A stretch of 64,000 nucleotides of DNA from positions 92,395,263 through 92,459,262 of the forward strand of contig JARDYH010000007.1 of NCBI GenBank assembly GCA_029215795.1. Direction: 5' to 3'. Position 1 is the first letter of the stretch. Each line of letters begins with the position of its first letter. The notes below the pieces were generated by a model. The model was not told the DNA's origin. It searched no databases and saw only the letters and a program-made list of their open reading frames with translations. The translations under genes and the position numbers were made by a program. This stretch comes from Anniella stebbinsi (lineage: Eukaryota > Chordata > Lepidosauria > Squamata > Anniellidae). Positions 1 to 10,700 of this stretch are shown here, piece after piece.

Positions 1-548
1 AAAAATGGCCATTGCCACACATCAGTGATGTTCACTTATAATTGGCTCTGCTGCTGTGATATCACTGAATGTTCTTACAACATTCTAAAGGCTGAGAAAG
101 AAAGTCAAGGATGGAATGTTGACAGCCAGGCCAGCTGCTGTGAGGAAAATGAAAAGTCAATTTGGATGGAGGGAAAAAACTCACATGGGGTTGGATCCAG
201 GACCTGCCTTCTCTTGATGGAAGGGCTCAAAGATGGTGTCTCTGCCTGATTTTAGGGGGGGTCCACTTTCCTCCTCTCCCAGCACCTCAACCTATTCAGC
301 ATGGTCCCCTGACCCTCTGTGTACCATTTCTAGGAGGCTGAAGAGGCTGTGATGGAGAGAAGGGGGCAGGGAAGTCTGCACACACCTCATCTGGATCCAA
401 CCCATGATGCCAAGGATGTTGATGGGCAGGTATAGGACAAACCATATTGCTGGGAGGAGGCGACAGAGTTTTAAAGAGGCAAGAGCTGAATTTCACATAT
501 TGCTTTGATTTAAGCAATCAGATTTGAGGACTGGCTGGTATCCATTCA
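1..548. other. Unassigned sequence
   Basis: No gene, repeat family or RNA recognised. Short open frames are present on both strands, but none shows a domain, splice-site support or codon pattern that suggests coding. It may be ancient repeat or unique intergenic/intronic DNA. Confidence 0.5.
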
Positions 549-680
549 GCGAATCCATTCTGAGTTTTAGTCAGAACCAGCCAAGGCTTTAACTGAGCTA
601 TCCAAGATGCTGAACCCTATGCCCCCAAAAGAGGTTCAGCACCTTGGATAGCCCCTTTAGGGTTCTGGCTGGTATCCATT
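549..680. mobile_element. MITE-A1, decayed palindromic hAT-like MITE
   Basis: Shows the diagnostic interior of family A: 'tcagaaccag', then a gctatccaag motif, and its inverted counterpart 'accttggatagc' followed by 'tttagggttctggctgg'. The outer termini (CAGTGGAGGCTGGTGG in better copies) are missing, so this is an old or truncated copy. The assignment rests on the shared inner arms seen at 26.5, 45.1, 59.9 and 63.2 kb. Confidence 0.6.
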
Positions 681-737
681 GCTTCAGAGAGACGAGCAGC
701 ATTATGCACAGCAGGCAGTTCTATTAGCTTTGTCAGC

Positions 738-935
738 TAAATGGAACCCTCATGTTCAGAGGCAGTATATCTCCATTTGTCAGACATGTTGGGACCAAAA
801 ATAGAAGAGAGCGGTTGCCCCCTGTCTCTGCTCCTAGAAGAGGTTGCTTAGGCGTCCACAGGGGTTAAAAACCTGATGCTGAAGCGGATGGACCTTTGGT
901 CGGATCCTGCAGGGCTCTTCTTATATGCACTGCTG
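738..935 (+). mobile_element. CR1 LINE 3'-end fragment
   Basis: Contains pieces typical of reptile CR1 3' ends: 'catgttcagaggcagtat' near 752 and 'ggatggacctttggtc' followed by 'gcagggctcttctta' near 887-925. These recur in other copies here (20.6, 30.5, 62.9 kb). It is heavily 5'-truncated, with no coding sequence left. Confidence 0.65.
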
Positions 936-945
936 CCCTCTACTG

Positions 946-1360
946 GATCATTTTACAGCTGCTCTTTAATTTGCCATATGGCCTTGCACTATTTTGGAGC
1001 CTTCAATGAATCAATTAATGATAAAAGAAATACTTTTCTTTTTATTGATGAGGGGGAAAAACATCATTAGTTGAGCTGCCACCCCCAGTTAAGTGCATGG
1101 CACCAATGAGGGCAAATTAGTGCCTATGCAGTGATAAACAGGGGGAAAGAAACTGTAATTAAAAGCAATTAGCAGAGAAAGGCTAGCACACAATAATATA
1201 GCAATATCCTCATAAATCCAATTAATACGTGTATAATACGGGGACTGCCCAGGGATTAATATATGGAAATGCTGATATGTTGCAGCTGCATTAGAGCAGA
1301 AATGTCCCATAATAATTCTGTGTAGATAAAGCAGCGTCTGAGTCCAGCTATGGTCACAAT
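946..1360. other. AT-rich, low-repeat island (possible conserved non-coding element)
   Basis: No repeat family recognised. The sequence is rich in homeodomain-type cores (aattaatg, taattaaaag, ccaattaatac) and lacks the mutational noise of the neighbouring transposons. This resembles vertebrate conserved non-coding elements, but base composition alone cannot show conservation. Confidence 0.25.
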
Positions 1361-1647
1361 TAGGGATGTGCACACCCGAAATTATCGTAACGTATTGTTA
1401 TCGAGATTTTGGACCAAAAAAATTATCGTCTCCAATAATATCGTAGGTGGTCCATATCATTTCGGATTTCTGATAAATATTGGAAATACGATATTATATT
1501 GTTTCTACATTTTGCCCTAGAGAGAGTTGCTTTTGAGTCTGAAAGGCCTAAAACTTCTTAATTTTCCAAGTTACAGGTTTGAAACTTCGTCACAGTGCAG
1601 ACTGAGTGTTGTTAGTCATGTGTGCCAAATTACAGAACAATAGGTGC

Positions 1648-1850
1648 AAGCGTTACTCGGAAGTAAGCTTTCAAATACACTGTTTCAGGTGGCTGAAATG
1701 TGATCCTTTTTCAAGAGATGTTGTCGTCCAGTACTCATGGGCATCTCACAGATGGCCTTGAGGGGACTCATTGTGCCCAATTTCAGATGCACAGCTGCAG
1801 GCGTTACTCGGAAGTAAGCTCTCAACAACATGCACTGTTTCTAGTAATGC
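1648..1850 (+). repeat. Duplicated ~150-bp segment inside F0
   Basis: The motif 'gcgttactcggaagtaagc' occurs near 1650 and again near 1800, each followed by a similar caacatgcactgtttc-type stretch. This is an imperfect tandem duplication within the F0 interior. Confidence 0.6.
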
Positions 1851-2032
1851 ACTACATGTACATGCTGCTGCTGCTGAGACTTATAGGTATTATATAAATA
1901 ATACATACAATGAATGAACTTTCCAAACCTGTGGATAAACCTACCTAGTAGGCAGACAGTGCCTTCTATATGCAGTCATAAAAGTAAAATGTGTTAATCA
2001 GAAGATGGTGAACTGCTGCTGCCTTGTCTCAT

Positions 2033-2590
2033 TGATTAGGCCATGCATGTCAAATGAAATAATGAAAGTAATGGGGGGTAGGGAAATAGCACGGGTGTTA
2101 CAGTTATTTTAGCTAGCCATAGCCTGGCAGGGCCTCATTGGGCCAGGAGAGGAGATACCCAGCAGGAGGAAGCAAAGAAACCTGGAAGAACCCACTAGCG
2201 CCTATGCCTGGCACAGTGAGTGGATAGCCACATTCCACTGCAGTAGCAGAACTGCTGCTGCCTCAAGAGATTAAGCCATGCATGTCTAAGTACAAATGAA
2301 ATAATAAAAGGATTGGAGGTTAGGGGAGTGGCACGGGCGTAACAGTTGTTTCAGCCAGCCTTAGCAGGCAGGGCCTCATTGGGCCAGGAGATACCCCTGT
2401 GGTACGCCAACCAGCAGGATCCCACTAGCACCTATGCGTGCATGGCACAGTGAGTGGATGTATTCTGCCTCAGTAGAACTGCTGCCTTGTCTAGGCCATG
2501 TGCATGTAAGGACAATTGAAATAATAAAAGGATTGGGGGGTAGGGGCTCATTGGGCTAGGAGATACCCCTGCGGTGCGCCAACCAGCAGG
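2033..2590 (+). repeat. Tandem repeat, ~225-bp unit, about 2.5 copies, inside F0
   Basis: Each unit begins near 'aggccatgcatgt' and contains 'gaaataat(g/a)aaa', 'gcagggcctcattgggcc', 'ggagataccc', and 'cctatgc...ggcacagtgagtgg'. Units start near 2036, 2273 and 2490; the last is truncated. The copies are diverged, so the duplication is old. Confidence 0.7.
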
Positions 2591-2750
2591 ATCCCATCAA
2601 AACTACCCTCACGCACCGCCTTGACCTCATCGTGCTTGCAAATGACCTAGTCTGCCCGCCATCCCCATGCAGGCAGGTTGGCATTTCTTCATGCCAGAAC
2701 TGCGCACATTGGCTGGAGCAGAGGCAAATAAAAGTCACGTTTGGAATAGA

Positions 2751-2899
2751 GGTAGGCACATTGGCCAATTGATAATATAAAATGAGTCCCCGGCAGGCAC
2801 ATTGATAAGAGTCCCCTTCTGGGTAGGCACATTGGCCAATTGATAATATAATATAAGTCCCGGCAGGTACATTGGCAAATTAATAAGAGGCCCTTCTGG
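2751..2899 (+). repeat. Tandem repeat, ~75-bp unit x2, inside F0
   Basis: Two consecutive units share 'gtaggcacattggccaattg', 'ataatataa' and 'cccttctgg'. The first starts at 2751 and the second near 2822. It lies between the larger tandem block and the F0 right end. Confidence 0.75.
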
Positions 2900-4114
2900 G
2901 CAGGTGAATGCAGGCACAATGCCGGGATCAAATTCTCAAAACAAACAACCCCCCCCCCCAAAAAACCCAAATGTGTGAGGGGGATGCTTCTGCAGTCCCT
3001 CACTAACGGACTCCATGAGGAGCAGACCCAGGGGACGTAGTGACGAAAAATAAAAATACAGGAATCTCTCTCAAGGCTCCCTAAAGCACTCCCTCCAGTC
3101 CAGACTGGAACCATTGGCTGGAGCAGTGTCTTTCAAAAAGAAATAAAAAATGTATGCGAGGGAGAGACAGGCACCCCAAAACTGCCCCCAGCAGCAACAG
3201 CATCTCTCCTAGACCCAGAGCCACGTCACCCAAGGCGCATCTCAGAGCCACGTTTCATCCTGCTACAAAGTAGAAAATGATTGCAACAAAAAAGTATGCT
3301 TTGCCCACAGTTTGTGACTTCGTGTGCTGCTTTGACCACACAGATCCTGTGTAGCAGGCTAGACACAGCAGCAGCAGAAGCAGCACACTCACAGTCAATC
3401 AAGCAAACACACACACCCAGAGAGAGAGAGAGGGAGATAAATATAATTTTTAAAAATATAATATATTTCTGGTTTTTTAAAGAAAGTTCAACAGGGCAGA
3501 GGACAAATACACTCCCCCTCAGTCACAGTACCCCCACTCATGCTAAGTACCTAACCCCAACCAGAAAACGTACTATAAAAATAAAAATTATAACTCAAAG
3601 TCTCAAACATACAGGCAGCAACGCACAGCCAAACGAACCTGAGACACAAAGATGCAAGAGATTACAATGAATCTCCAACAATTCTCCACCAAGACCCAGG
3701 AGCCAGGACAGAGCTCCAACAAATCCACCCTTCTCCCCTCAACGCCTAACTCCCAACAGAGCCTGGAACACCAAGTGTGGGGGTCTTATGCGGGGATATC
3801 CGCCCTCCTCCAACATTGTGATTGGCTCCTGCTGGAATCCTTGCTGCACAATTGGTCACTGAAACTGTCAGTCTCATCAAGCACACCCCACCTTCTAGCT
3901 CCGTCCATGTGGCGGCAAAAGAGAAAACGCCTTCCGATAACACAATAAAATACGATACTTATTGTTGGAATTCCTATCGTTTCCGATAATTATCGTTGGA
4001 TTCCTTATGATTTCCTATCATATCGTTATTGTTAAATGGAGGCACGATAGGGAGCATATCGTATCATTATTGGCGATTTTAACGATACAATAATGATACG
4101 TCTGAGCATCTCTT

Positions 4115-4664
4115 CTCGTCTGCCGATGTGTTTAAAGTTAGAGCTGTTGATTTTTAAGCAAGCACAGTCTTTAATTTCTAAACTGGATTTAACAGATGGG
4201 GAAGGGGAGGGGAGTTTGCAAAAGCCCGTGATGGATTGATTGTAAAGACGTTATGCAGCCGTTCCGCTCTGAACACAGTGCTTAGACAGGGTCACCTCAA
4301 TGGGGGCAAAAACAAAACAAAAATCATCTCAAAAGCAAGAAATCAGTGGTAGTCAGTACAAGAATGCATCAGAGGGAGCAAATAGAAAATAATCAAAAGG
4401 AAGGGAGAACACAGGCTAACAGAAGCAAAACAAAAAAGATCTGCATTCTACAGCAGAAAACTAATAAAGAAGGAATGAAGCAGATGTCCCAGGGCAAAGG
4501 GCTCCGGGGGCCATCACCAAGTAGCCCCTCTCCCATATTCCTGCTGACTGTCTGTCGGGTGGGGGCGTGCAAGAGGGCCTCTGCCCTCTCAAACCCAGGT
4601 CAGGTAGGATTGTATGAGTGGAAGCAATCATTTAAGTAGCCCATTGGAACTGTTTTAGGGCTTT
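4115..4664. other. Unassigned sequence
   Basis: Mixed composition, no repeat family recognised. A 97-codon frame covers part of it, but its product is low-complexity Lys/Gln/Ser-rich and resembles no known protein. Confidence 0.45.
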
Positions 4665-4742
4665 AGGATGTAGTCCTAGGCATGTTTAGAATGAAAAAAA
4701 CCCTACAACTCCCAGCATGCCGTAGCCAGCACACTTGAAGTG
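4665..4742. mobile_element. MITE-J1 fragment
   Basis: Contains 'gtagtcctaggcatgttta' and 'cctacaactcccagcatgc', both of which recur at 37.2 kb (J2) in rearranged order. These are fragments of a common short reptile-type MITE. Boundaries are approximate. Confidence 0.45.
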
Positions 4743-5094
4743 CACACATTACTTTTCAGACAGGAGGGTGCAGCCCCAGCCAGAACAGGCTGACACATGT
4801 CTTATCGCTGGTTCAGAAGCTTTCCTTCCTGATCAAAAAGCACTTTGGTTTTATCTGGATTAGGTTTCAATCAGTTCTCGCACATCCAACCTATTATTGA
4901 TTTCAGATGAACCATCTTCTTTTGTGCCCAGTTATTACACAGTGAGATGAGGCTGTCGCCAAATAAACTAGCCACCCCACCCCTCGTACCCTTCTCTCTC
5001 CCCCTAGGGATGTCGTCACGGGATGTGTTGCTTCCCTTGCACATGACAGCCAGCCATGTGGAGCACGGGTGTGGGGAAATGAATGGCAGCATCG

Positions 5095-5405
5095 GATCCA
5101 GCGTTCCATGACAGCACATAAAGGCAAGGGGGTTGGATCTAGGGCCCATGGGCCAACTCTCAAACCTGCCCTCCTGGGTTCCAAAGAAGGTGCCACCCCC
5201 TTCCCCTGGTCCCGTCCCCTTTCCCCCCTTTACTAATTGGCAGCTTTCTGGCTTTTGTGTAGATCCCGCCCCCCACACCATCCAATGAGGTTGAAATGCC
5301 TCTCCTAAGGCTTTAGTTACTTGGCAGGAAGAGCTTAATCTAAAATGGGCTGGTCTTTGGGGCATGTTTGGTATTTTGTCCCTCCCACCACTGGAATGTG
5401 GCCTG
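5095..5405. mobile_element. Dispersed repeat K1
   Basis: Shares with 53690-53935 the series 'gaaatgcctctcctaaggc', 'ggaagagctt', an aatatgg/aaatggg block and 'tttggtattttgtccct', in the same order. The upstream part ('gggcccatgggcc...') also has a weak counterpart there. The family is unknown to me, probably an old DNA transposon fragment. Confidence 0.55.
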
Positions 5406-5409
5406 TCTA

Positions 5410-5622
5410 GGTCAGATCTACACCATGCAGGATATAGTGGTATGAAAGCGGTATATAAAAGGCAGGAGCCACACCAAGCAGGATATGGTATGTGTCAATG
5501 GGCCCCAACAGTTGACAGTGTACTTCAATACCACTATAAAGCAGTAGTGTGGCTCCTGCCTTTTATATACTGCTTTCATACCACTTTCATACCGCTATAT
5601 CCTGCTTGGTGTAGATCTGGCC
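5410..5622. mobile_element. MITE-G1, palindromic element with 3-bp target duplication
   Basis: Left end GGTCAGATCTACACCATGCA, right end complementary TTGGTGTAGATCTGGCC. Inside are complementary arms around ggtatgaaagcggtatataa and 'ataaagcagtag...ggctcctgcc'. It is flanked by CTA on both sides (5407-5409 and 5623-5625). A GGCC-type terminus, CTACACC motif and 3-bp duplication are shared with G2 and family E, suggesting one superfamily. PIF-Harbinger or CACTA groups use 3-bp duplications, but the call is open. Confidence 0.75.
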
Positions 5623-5631
5623 CTAGTTGAA

Positions 5632-5790
5632 TTTGAAGAGTTGTATTGTTATTTTAATTATGTATTAGTTTTATATGTTTTTATCAGTTTTATGTATTTT
5701 ATATTATTTATATTTAATGTTGTTCCCCACCCCGATCCAGAGGGAGAGGCGGGTAAGAAATAAATATATTGTTGTTATTATTGAAATGGA
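5632..5790 (+). mobile_element. L2-type LINE 3' tail
   Basis: Ends in the familiar squamate LINE 3' sequence: AT-rich 'tgtattttatattatttata', then 'gttgttccccaccccgatcc', 'gggagaggcggg' and 'aagaaataaata' with a (TTG/TTA) tail. No coding part remains. Confidence 0.65.
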
Positions 5791-7172
5791 ATTTGACCTC
5801 CAGGCTGCCGTATGGGGAAAGGAGGAAAGGCGTCGCACAGGCAGGCTGCTCTTGACGACAACGCCATATTTTGGGCAGCATCTTATTCTGACCAGAGCTG
5901 TCATTGTGTGGCTGGCCAGATGCAAAAGGCTGCAGAGCGTCTATCTTTTTCACAGCTGTGCTTCTCAGCCATGTAGGACAAGCTACACCTGCCCTAATGC
6001 CTCCCTCTTGACAAAGGCAACTGAGTCCATCGCTTATTTGCCTTGGGCTTCCCTCTGTGCCACGAAACCATGGCGCATTGCAGATACCTTGCAGGTACTT
6101 TGCAGGTGTGCGAGAGTAAATCTTCCCTGATACCGATCTGGGATGCCTCTGGCCTCATTGTGTTTCGCCTCTAAATGAATGTTCATACGAAGTCCTAAAG
6201 CTAACAGCATTAAATAAGATTTGTAGAGATTTCTATTAGCGTTGGTTTCTTAACGGGTAACTGAGATGCTCATGCATGGCCTTTCTCAATTGACAGATTC
6301 CTGCAAGGTCATTAGGATTTTCTTTTAAGCTAGCATGCTTAGGAGGGACTGAAATATTATTTAAGGTCTGGGTTTTTGTTTTTTAAGTTTAGGACCTGCC
6401 CCCTAGTGGTCATTCACCGAATATCCTTGTCCACTGTGAAATCATCTAATCCTTTAGAGCTCTTTCCATCTGTACTGTTGTACTGGACTCACCCAAGTGT
6501 TCATAGCCTAACCTTTCCCATGTCCTCTCTCAAGCGATGCTTTCTGTGGCCCCTAAAGAAATTCAAAGTTCCCGGCACCGCATTACGGAGCAATTAATGC
6601 AAATTTCCATGGCACTGCAGATCCAATGTGACCGTGGCTGCACACACAGGCTGTAATTAGAACGGCAGCTGCAATTGGGAAGGTTCTAAGATTTCCAGAG
6701 CACAGTGGGGAAATTAGGCCTGTCCTTTAAGGCTGTAATAACTAGTAATATTTGCATGCCTCTTTGACAATTAAGCGGAAAAGCCACAGCTTTGTTTTTC
6801 AAAAAGAAAAAGAATCTCTGTGATTGTTGGAGAGAGGCAGAAAGAAACCAGCCTAAGGGGGCTTGAACTAGGGCCCTGTTTCTCCAACTGCATTCCTCAA
6901 AAAGGAGATCTTTAACTGTGGACAAGATTTCCAGAAGGGCCGCTAGCACACCACAACACCCCCTCTTCCAGTGGCAGCACGATGTTGGTTAAGCTCTAGC
7001 AGTTGATGTCGGGTGACAGGGAGTCCCAATCAGTGCTCCCCTGAAATGCATTTTGTCCTTAAAGATGGCCCATCATTCTTTGCTGGGGAGAAATTCACTA
7101 ATAATTTCTTGGGAATGAGCTCGCCATTAGCAATGGTAGCATCATAGCCTCTTCCCTTTCCCCCTGAGATCG
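5791..7172. other. Unassigned sequence with AT-rich islands
   Basis: No repeat family recognised. The stretch 6180-6310 and especially 6590-6790 is rich in TAAT and ATTA cores (gcaattaatgcaaattt, gctgtaattag, ctgtaataactag) and octamer-like ATGCAAAT, and looks like constrained non-coding DNA. Conservation cannot be tested here. Confidence 0.3.
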
Positions 7173-7173
7173 G

Positions 7174-7221
<48 letters not shown>

Positions 7222-7247
7222 ATCTTTTCTTTCTTTCTTTCTTTCTT
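7173..7247 (+). repeat. Microsatellite (TCTA)n followed by (TTTC)n
   Basis: About twelve uninterrupted TCTA units (7173-7221), then about five TTTC units (7225-7247). A pure array like this is expected to be length-polymorphic. Confidence 0.95.
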
Positions 7248-8358
7248 AAACTAAAAGTGGCAGCAGCTGCAGTGTGTCGCCTGGCCACCATTTTGCATCT
7301 CCCACAATGCCACGAGCCTACTGTCATTCTAGAGCATTGTGGGGGAAATTGGCAGCTGTCACCCAAAAATCTGATGAAGAATATTAGGAGAATATTCAGC
7401 AAGATAGCCTTTACTAGGAAGGGGCGGGGTGTTGAGAAAAAGAAAAGGGTCTAACATTTTTTCAGAAAAAAACCTTCTGAAAAATGCCAGCTGAGCTCTC
7501 TTTCACAGCAAACGTGGAGGGGTTATGGAGAAGCTGACTCAATAGGGAAAAGGTTTCCTGAAAGCAAAACCTGCCTTTTCTCCAAGATCATAACTAGAAG
7601 TCCTGTTGTGCAATGCCTCTATCAGCGGTCAGGTGAGTGGCAACTGGAGGAACTTTTGTTTGTTTGTTTAATGGTCAAATTTCAGGATGAACCAAGTTTT
7701 AAAGAAATTGAGAACCTGAATGAAACAGCAATTTTCCAATTTGTCCTTCCCATCTCTGATGTTTGATGCACTGCATAGCCGTGTGCCAGGACACAATGTC
7801 CCTGGTTAGTCCATGGCCAATGCCGTTGCCCCAAGGGCTACTGACACTGTGTTAGCCATTGTAAAAACTGCATTTCCCAGGGTTTCCCGGGGCCTTGGGT
7901 CCTCTTGGCATACTGCCAGACAGTGCACCAGGTGGCAGAGAGCACTAGCTGGAAGAAACCCCCTTCCCATGTCCCCTGGGGGGATCAGGGGTCAGTAGAT
8001 AGTAGGGGGCTAGCAGGAAGGAAACTAAACTACTTCCCCCAAATCTTAAAAGTAGCTCAGTTTTCTGTTCCAGCCAGATAGCCACAGGGTTGGGGCAAGA
8101 TGGGGCCAACGAGTTATGCTGAAAACCATGCTAGATGCTAAAGACTTTTAAACCATGGTGAAAATGAAATCCGAAAGGCTTCCCTTCTCAGTAAGCATGG
8201 ATGGGGTTGCAGCCAAAGTTTCATGAGCAATGGATCCTAAGAATATTAAGCAGAAAATCAGGAAAGTAACCAATTTTGCTCCCCTGATCTCTCAGCTGCC
8301 ACAAATATAAGTTGCAAATTTCAGCAATGAATGTTGTACCCTCATTTATCCAGGATTT
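7248..8358. other. Unassigned sequence, one small inverted repeat
   Basis: No family recognised. Near 7298-7350, 'catctcccacaatgc' and 'gcattgtggggg' are inverted copies about 35 bp apart, a small hairpin or MITE remnant. The rest appears unique. Confidence 0.4.
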
Positions 8359-8441
8359 CAGCCTTCCCAGCCTGGTGCCCTCCAGATGTGTTGGGCTGCA
8401 GTGCCTGGCTGGGGATGATGGGAGTTGGTCCAACACTCCAC
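8359..8441. mobile_element. Family I1, short palindromic MITE
   Basis: Carries 'cctggtgccctccagatgtg', 'gctggggatgatgggagttg' and 'gtccaaca', the hallmark of a short palindromic reptile repeat found also at 8.7, 17.7, 22.5, 35.4, 41.6 and 63.4 kb. The two halves are imperfect inverted copies. Confidence 0.65.
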
Positions 8442-8689
8442 TATGTGCTTGCTGCCCAGTCCTTTCATTAAACTCCACACACAAAGCAGGAAAAAAAGCA
8501 AAGAGACGCAATGCAACCATAAAAGGCAGAAACTGCTTTTCAAGACCATTTCTTTCCATGGTCAGTGCCTGAGGCCCCCTCCTTTGCTGGGCATCCCAAT
8601 CAGAGAGTTACTATGCAAATAGCATGCTCCAGAGTTCAATTTAGAGTGCACTTCAGGGGGGGAAGTGCAAACACATGCTAGCCTTTTTC

Positions 8690-8760
8690 TATTCTGGTGC
8701 CCTCCAGCTGTGTTGGACTACAACTCCCATTATCCCCAGCCAACCTTGGGGGAGGCTGCC
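8690..8760. mobile_element. Family I2, half copy
   Basis: Contains 'tctggtgccctccagctgtg', 'ttggactacaactcccatta' and 'ccccagcca'. Only the first half of the palindrome plus a short distal piece remains. Confidence 0.65.
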
Positions 8761-8901
8761 ATACATTGCATTTCTCTATAGATCCCCAAATATATAAATG
8801 ATGTTTTACAGAGCATGATAAAAACAACAACATCACAAAGAATAGATTCCTACTTTAAGGAATCTCTGTCCTGAATTTCGTTAACATGAATGACAAAAAA
8901 A

Positions 8902-9255
8902 TAGGGATGGGCGAATGAGTGACACTTGAGCTCACCACGATTCTCCAAACTTCAGTTCACAGCCCATCTCTTCTCAATTTGCACTCACATTTTCTCTCCC
9001 TGTTTGTTTTGCACAAGCAGGGAAATTGTACAAGACGAGAAGCTATGGAACAGCAATCCAATGTAGAAGTTGCACCCACACAAAATTCCCCAAATTTGCG
9101 CAATTTTTCAAAGTTGTGCAAATTTCCCCTATAGACTAAAGCATGGGTGGTTTTAAAAACTCCAGCGGTTGTGTCTTTCTGCTCACATTCAGGGGCTGTG
9201 AATAGGGCATGTTTGCATGTTTTATGAGCAGAAATAAAATTATCATGCATCCCTA
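8902..9255. mobile_element. F1, TAGGGATG-type element (354 bp)
   Basis: Begins TAGGGATGGGCGAA and ends ATCATGCATCCCTA, complementary termini of the F family. Interior has the AT-rich 'gtgcaaatttcccctatag' type seen in F2 and F9. Flanks read gacaaaaaaa on the left and gacaaaac on the right, compatible with an 8-bp duplication blurred by A-run slippage. Confidence 0.65.
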
Positions 9256-9590
9256 GACAAAACAGGGATGGGGGGGAGGAAAGATGGCAAAGGAGTAAAT
9301 TGTTGCGAGTAAATTGCAGCTACCTGAACTGTTAAGAATGAAGCCGAAAGCATTGAGTCATCCAACACTTCACAGAAGAGGCACCTTTTGAGAAGCGATT
9401 TGGAGGGAGAGAGAAAGAGATAATATAAGGCTGAGTTTAACAGTGGCTCTCGTGTTAGCTGAAGGATCAGCAAGTGATATATGTTTAGATGGAGGGCTTT
9501 GCTAAGGATCCATGAACTTTGGAGCCTTTTTACACCTTTCGCTCACCAATGGGGTGGAGGGAAGAAATGTGCCAGCCAGTCAGGAACCAG
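9256..9590. other. Unassigned sequence
   Basis: Nothing recognised between F1 and MITE-G2. Confidence 0.4.
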
Positions 9591-9721
9591 AGACAGATCT
9601 ACATCAAGCAAGATATGACTCTTTGAAAATGGTTTGAAAACTGTCTATGCAGTGCATCCTGGGCCCCAACAGTTGTCAATCCCACTATAAACCATTTAAA
9701 AGCAGTAGTGTAGATCCTGCC
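9591..9721. mobile_element. MITE-G2 (131 bp) with 3-bp target duplication
   Basis: Left AGACAGATCTACATCAAGCA and right TAGTGTAGATCCTGCC match G1 termini; the core 'gggccccaacagttg' also recurs in G1. CAG flanks both ends (9588-9590 and 9722-9724). With G1 (CTA), this supports a 3-bp duplication for the family. Confidence 0.7.
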
Positions 9722-10202
9722 CAGGAGAGGAAGGATATTCCTTCCAGGATTGGTTTCAGCACCACAGACAGTTCCACATGCACACAATGGTCAAAGCTAA
9801 CGCCAGGGGACAAAGATTTCACCCTCGCCCGACACATTCTTCATAATATCCTGAATAAAGATCAAACCAATACAACATCTTCGAACAGGTGGAGGTTTGC
9901 AATTCCTAAGCGGGGGTGGGGGGTGGAGGGTGGATGGGCACGCAATACGTTCTCTGTGTCCCTTGTGACATTGTGCAAACAGCGCGTGAGAGTCATGTTC
10001 ATAGTATTCAGTATTAGTATTGCATGTAAGAGTCAAACAAGACATAAGAGAGTTGCACAAATGCATCTCCTTCTTTCTGCTTTATTTTTTTCCAGACAGC
10101 AGCTATGAAGTTCCTAATCCACAGTGCAGGGAGAGAAGGTTTTTACCCTTGCCCCACACTCTAGGTTCTTGATAAAATAAAAAATAAAAATCCCCTGTAC
10201 CA
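9722..10202. other. Unassigned sequence
   Basis: No family recognised. Includes a G-rich 'gggggtggggggtggagggt'-like patch near 9910. Confidence 0.4.
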
Positions 10203-10430
10203 GCAGAGGGTGGTGGCTCTGATGTCGGTGGGCAGGTGAATCTGCTCCGGGATACAGGCAGAACCAGGCAGAACTCTAAAGGAGCACTCCAAGGTGCAGA
10301 ACTGAGAAGAGCTGAGTGTATTTGAATTGCAGGGGCGCTACACCTTGGATAGCTCCTTTAGAGTTCTGACTGGACTGATGCCCAGAGTGGATTCATTGCC
10401 CCACTGACATTGAAGCCAGCAGTGTCCACT
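10203..10430. mobile_element. MITE-A2
   Basis: Starts CAGAGGGTGGTGGCTCTGAT, contains 'agaactctaaaggagc' and the inverted 'ggatagctcctttagagttc', and ends near 'gaagccagcagtgtccact'. It is a full-length but diverged family A palindrome. No convincing 8-bp duplication at this copy. Confidence 0.7.
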
Positions 10431-10645
10431 ACCCTTTTAGTGTATGTATGTTTTCCTGAGAAGGGCAAACAGCAGCTTGGGTTGGGAGTGATGGTATGGG
10501 AAGGATCAACCCCCCTCCCTCAAATGCTATGATCCTAGTCCAGACGTCCCTGTCCCTGCAGTATGTATTTGTATTGAAAGAGGTGAAGATCCATATTATC
10601 TCCATAGTTATGTCAACTTTTGTCCTCACACACAATAATCTCTCT

Positions 10646-10648
<3 letters not shown>

Positions 10649-10681
<33 letters not shown>

Positions 10682-10700
10682 CACACACACACAAACACAC
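10649..10700 (+). repeat. Microsatellite (TC)n(AC)n
   Basis: About fifteen TC units (10649-10678) followed by AC units with one AAC interruption. Confidence 0.9.

Larger units (their letters stand above)
1361..4114. mobile_element. F0, long TAGGGATGTGCAC-type hAT-like non-autonomous element
   Basis: The left end starts TAGGGATGTGCAC and runs into repeats of TATCG/ATCG type (1376-1500). The right end (about 3945-4114) has matching inverted ATCG-rich repeats and ends in a degenerate GAGCATCTCT. Left and right subterminal regions are inverted relative to each other. About 2.4 kb of non-coding interior holds two tandem-repeat blocks and a GA-rich patch near 3420. No transposase is visible. No clear target duplication survives at this copy; the hAT call comes from better relatives at 14.5, 16.1 and 33.0 kb with 8-bp duplications. 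Confidence 0.6.
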
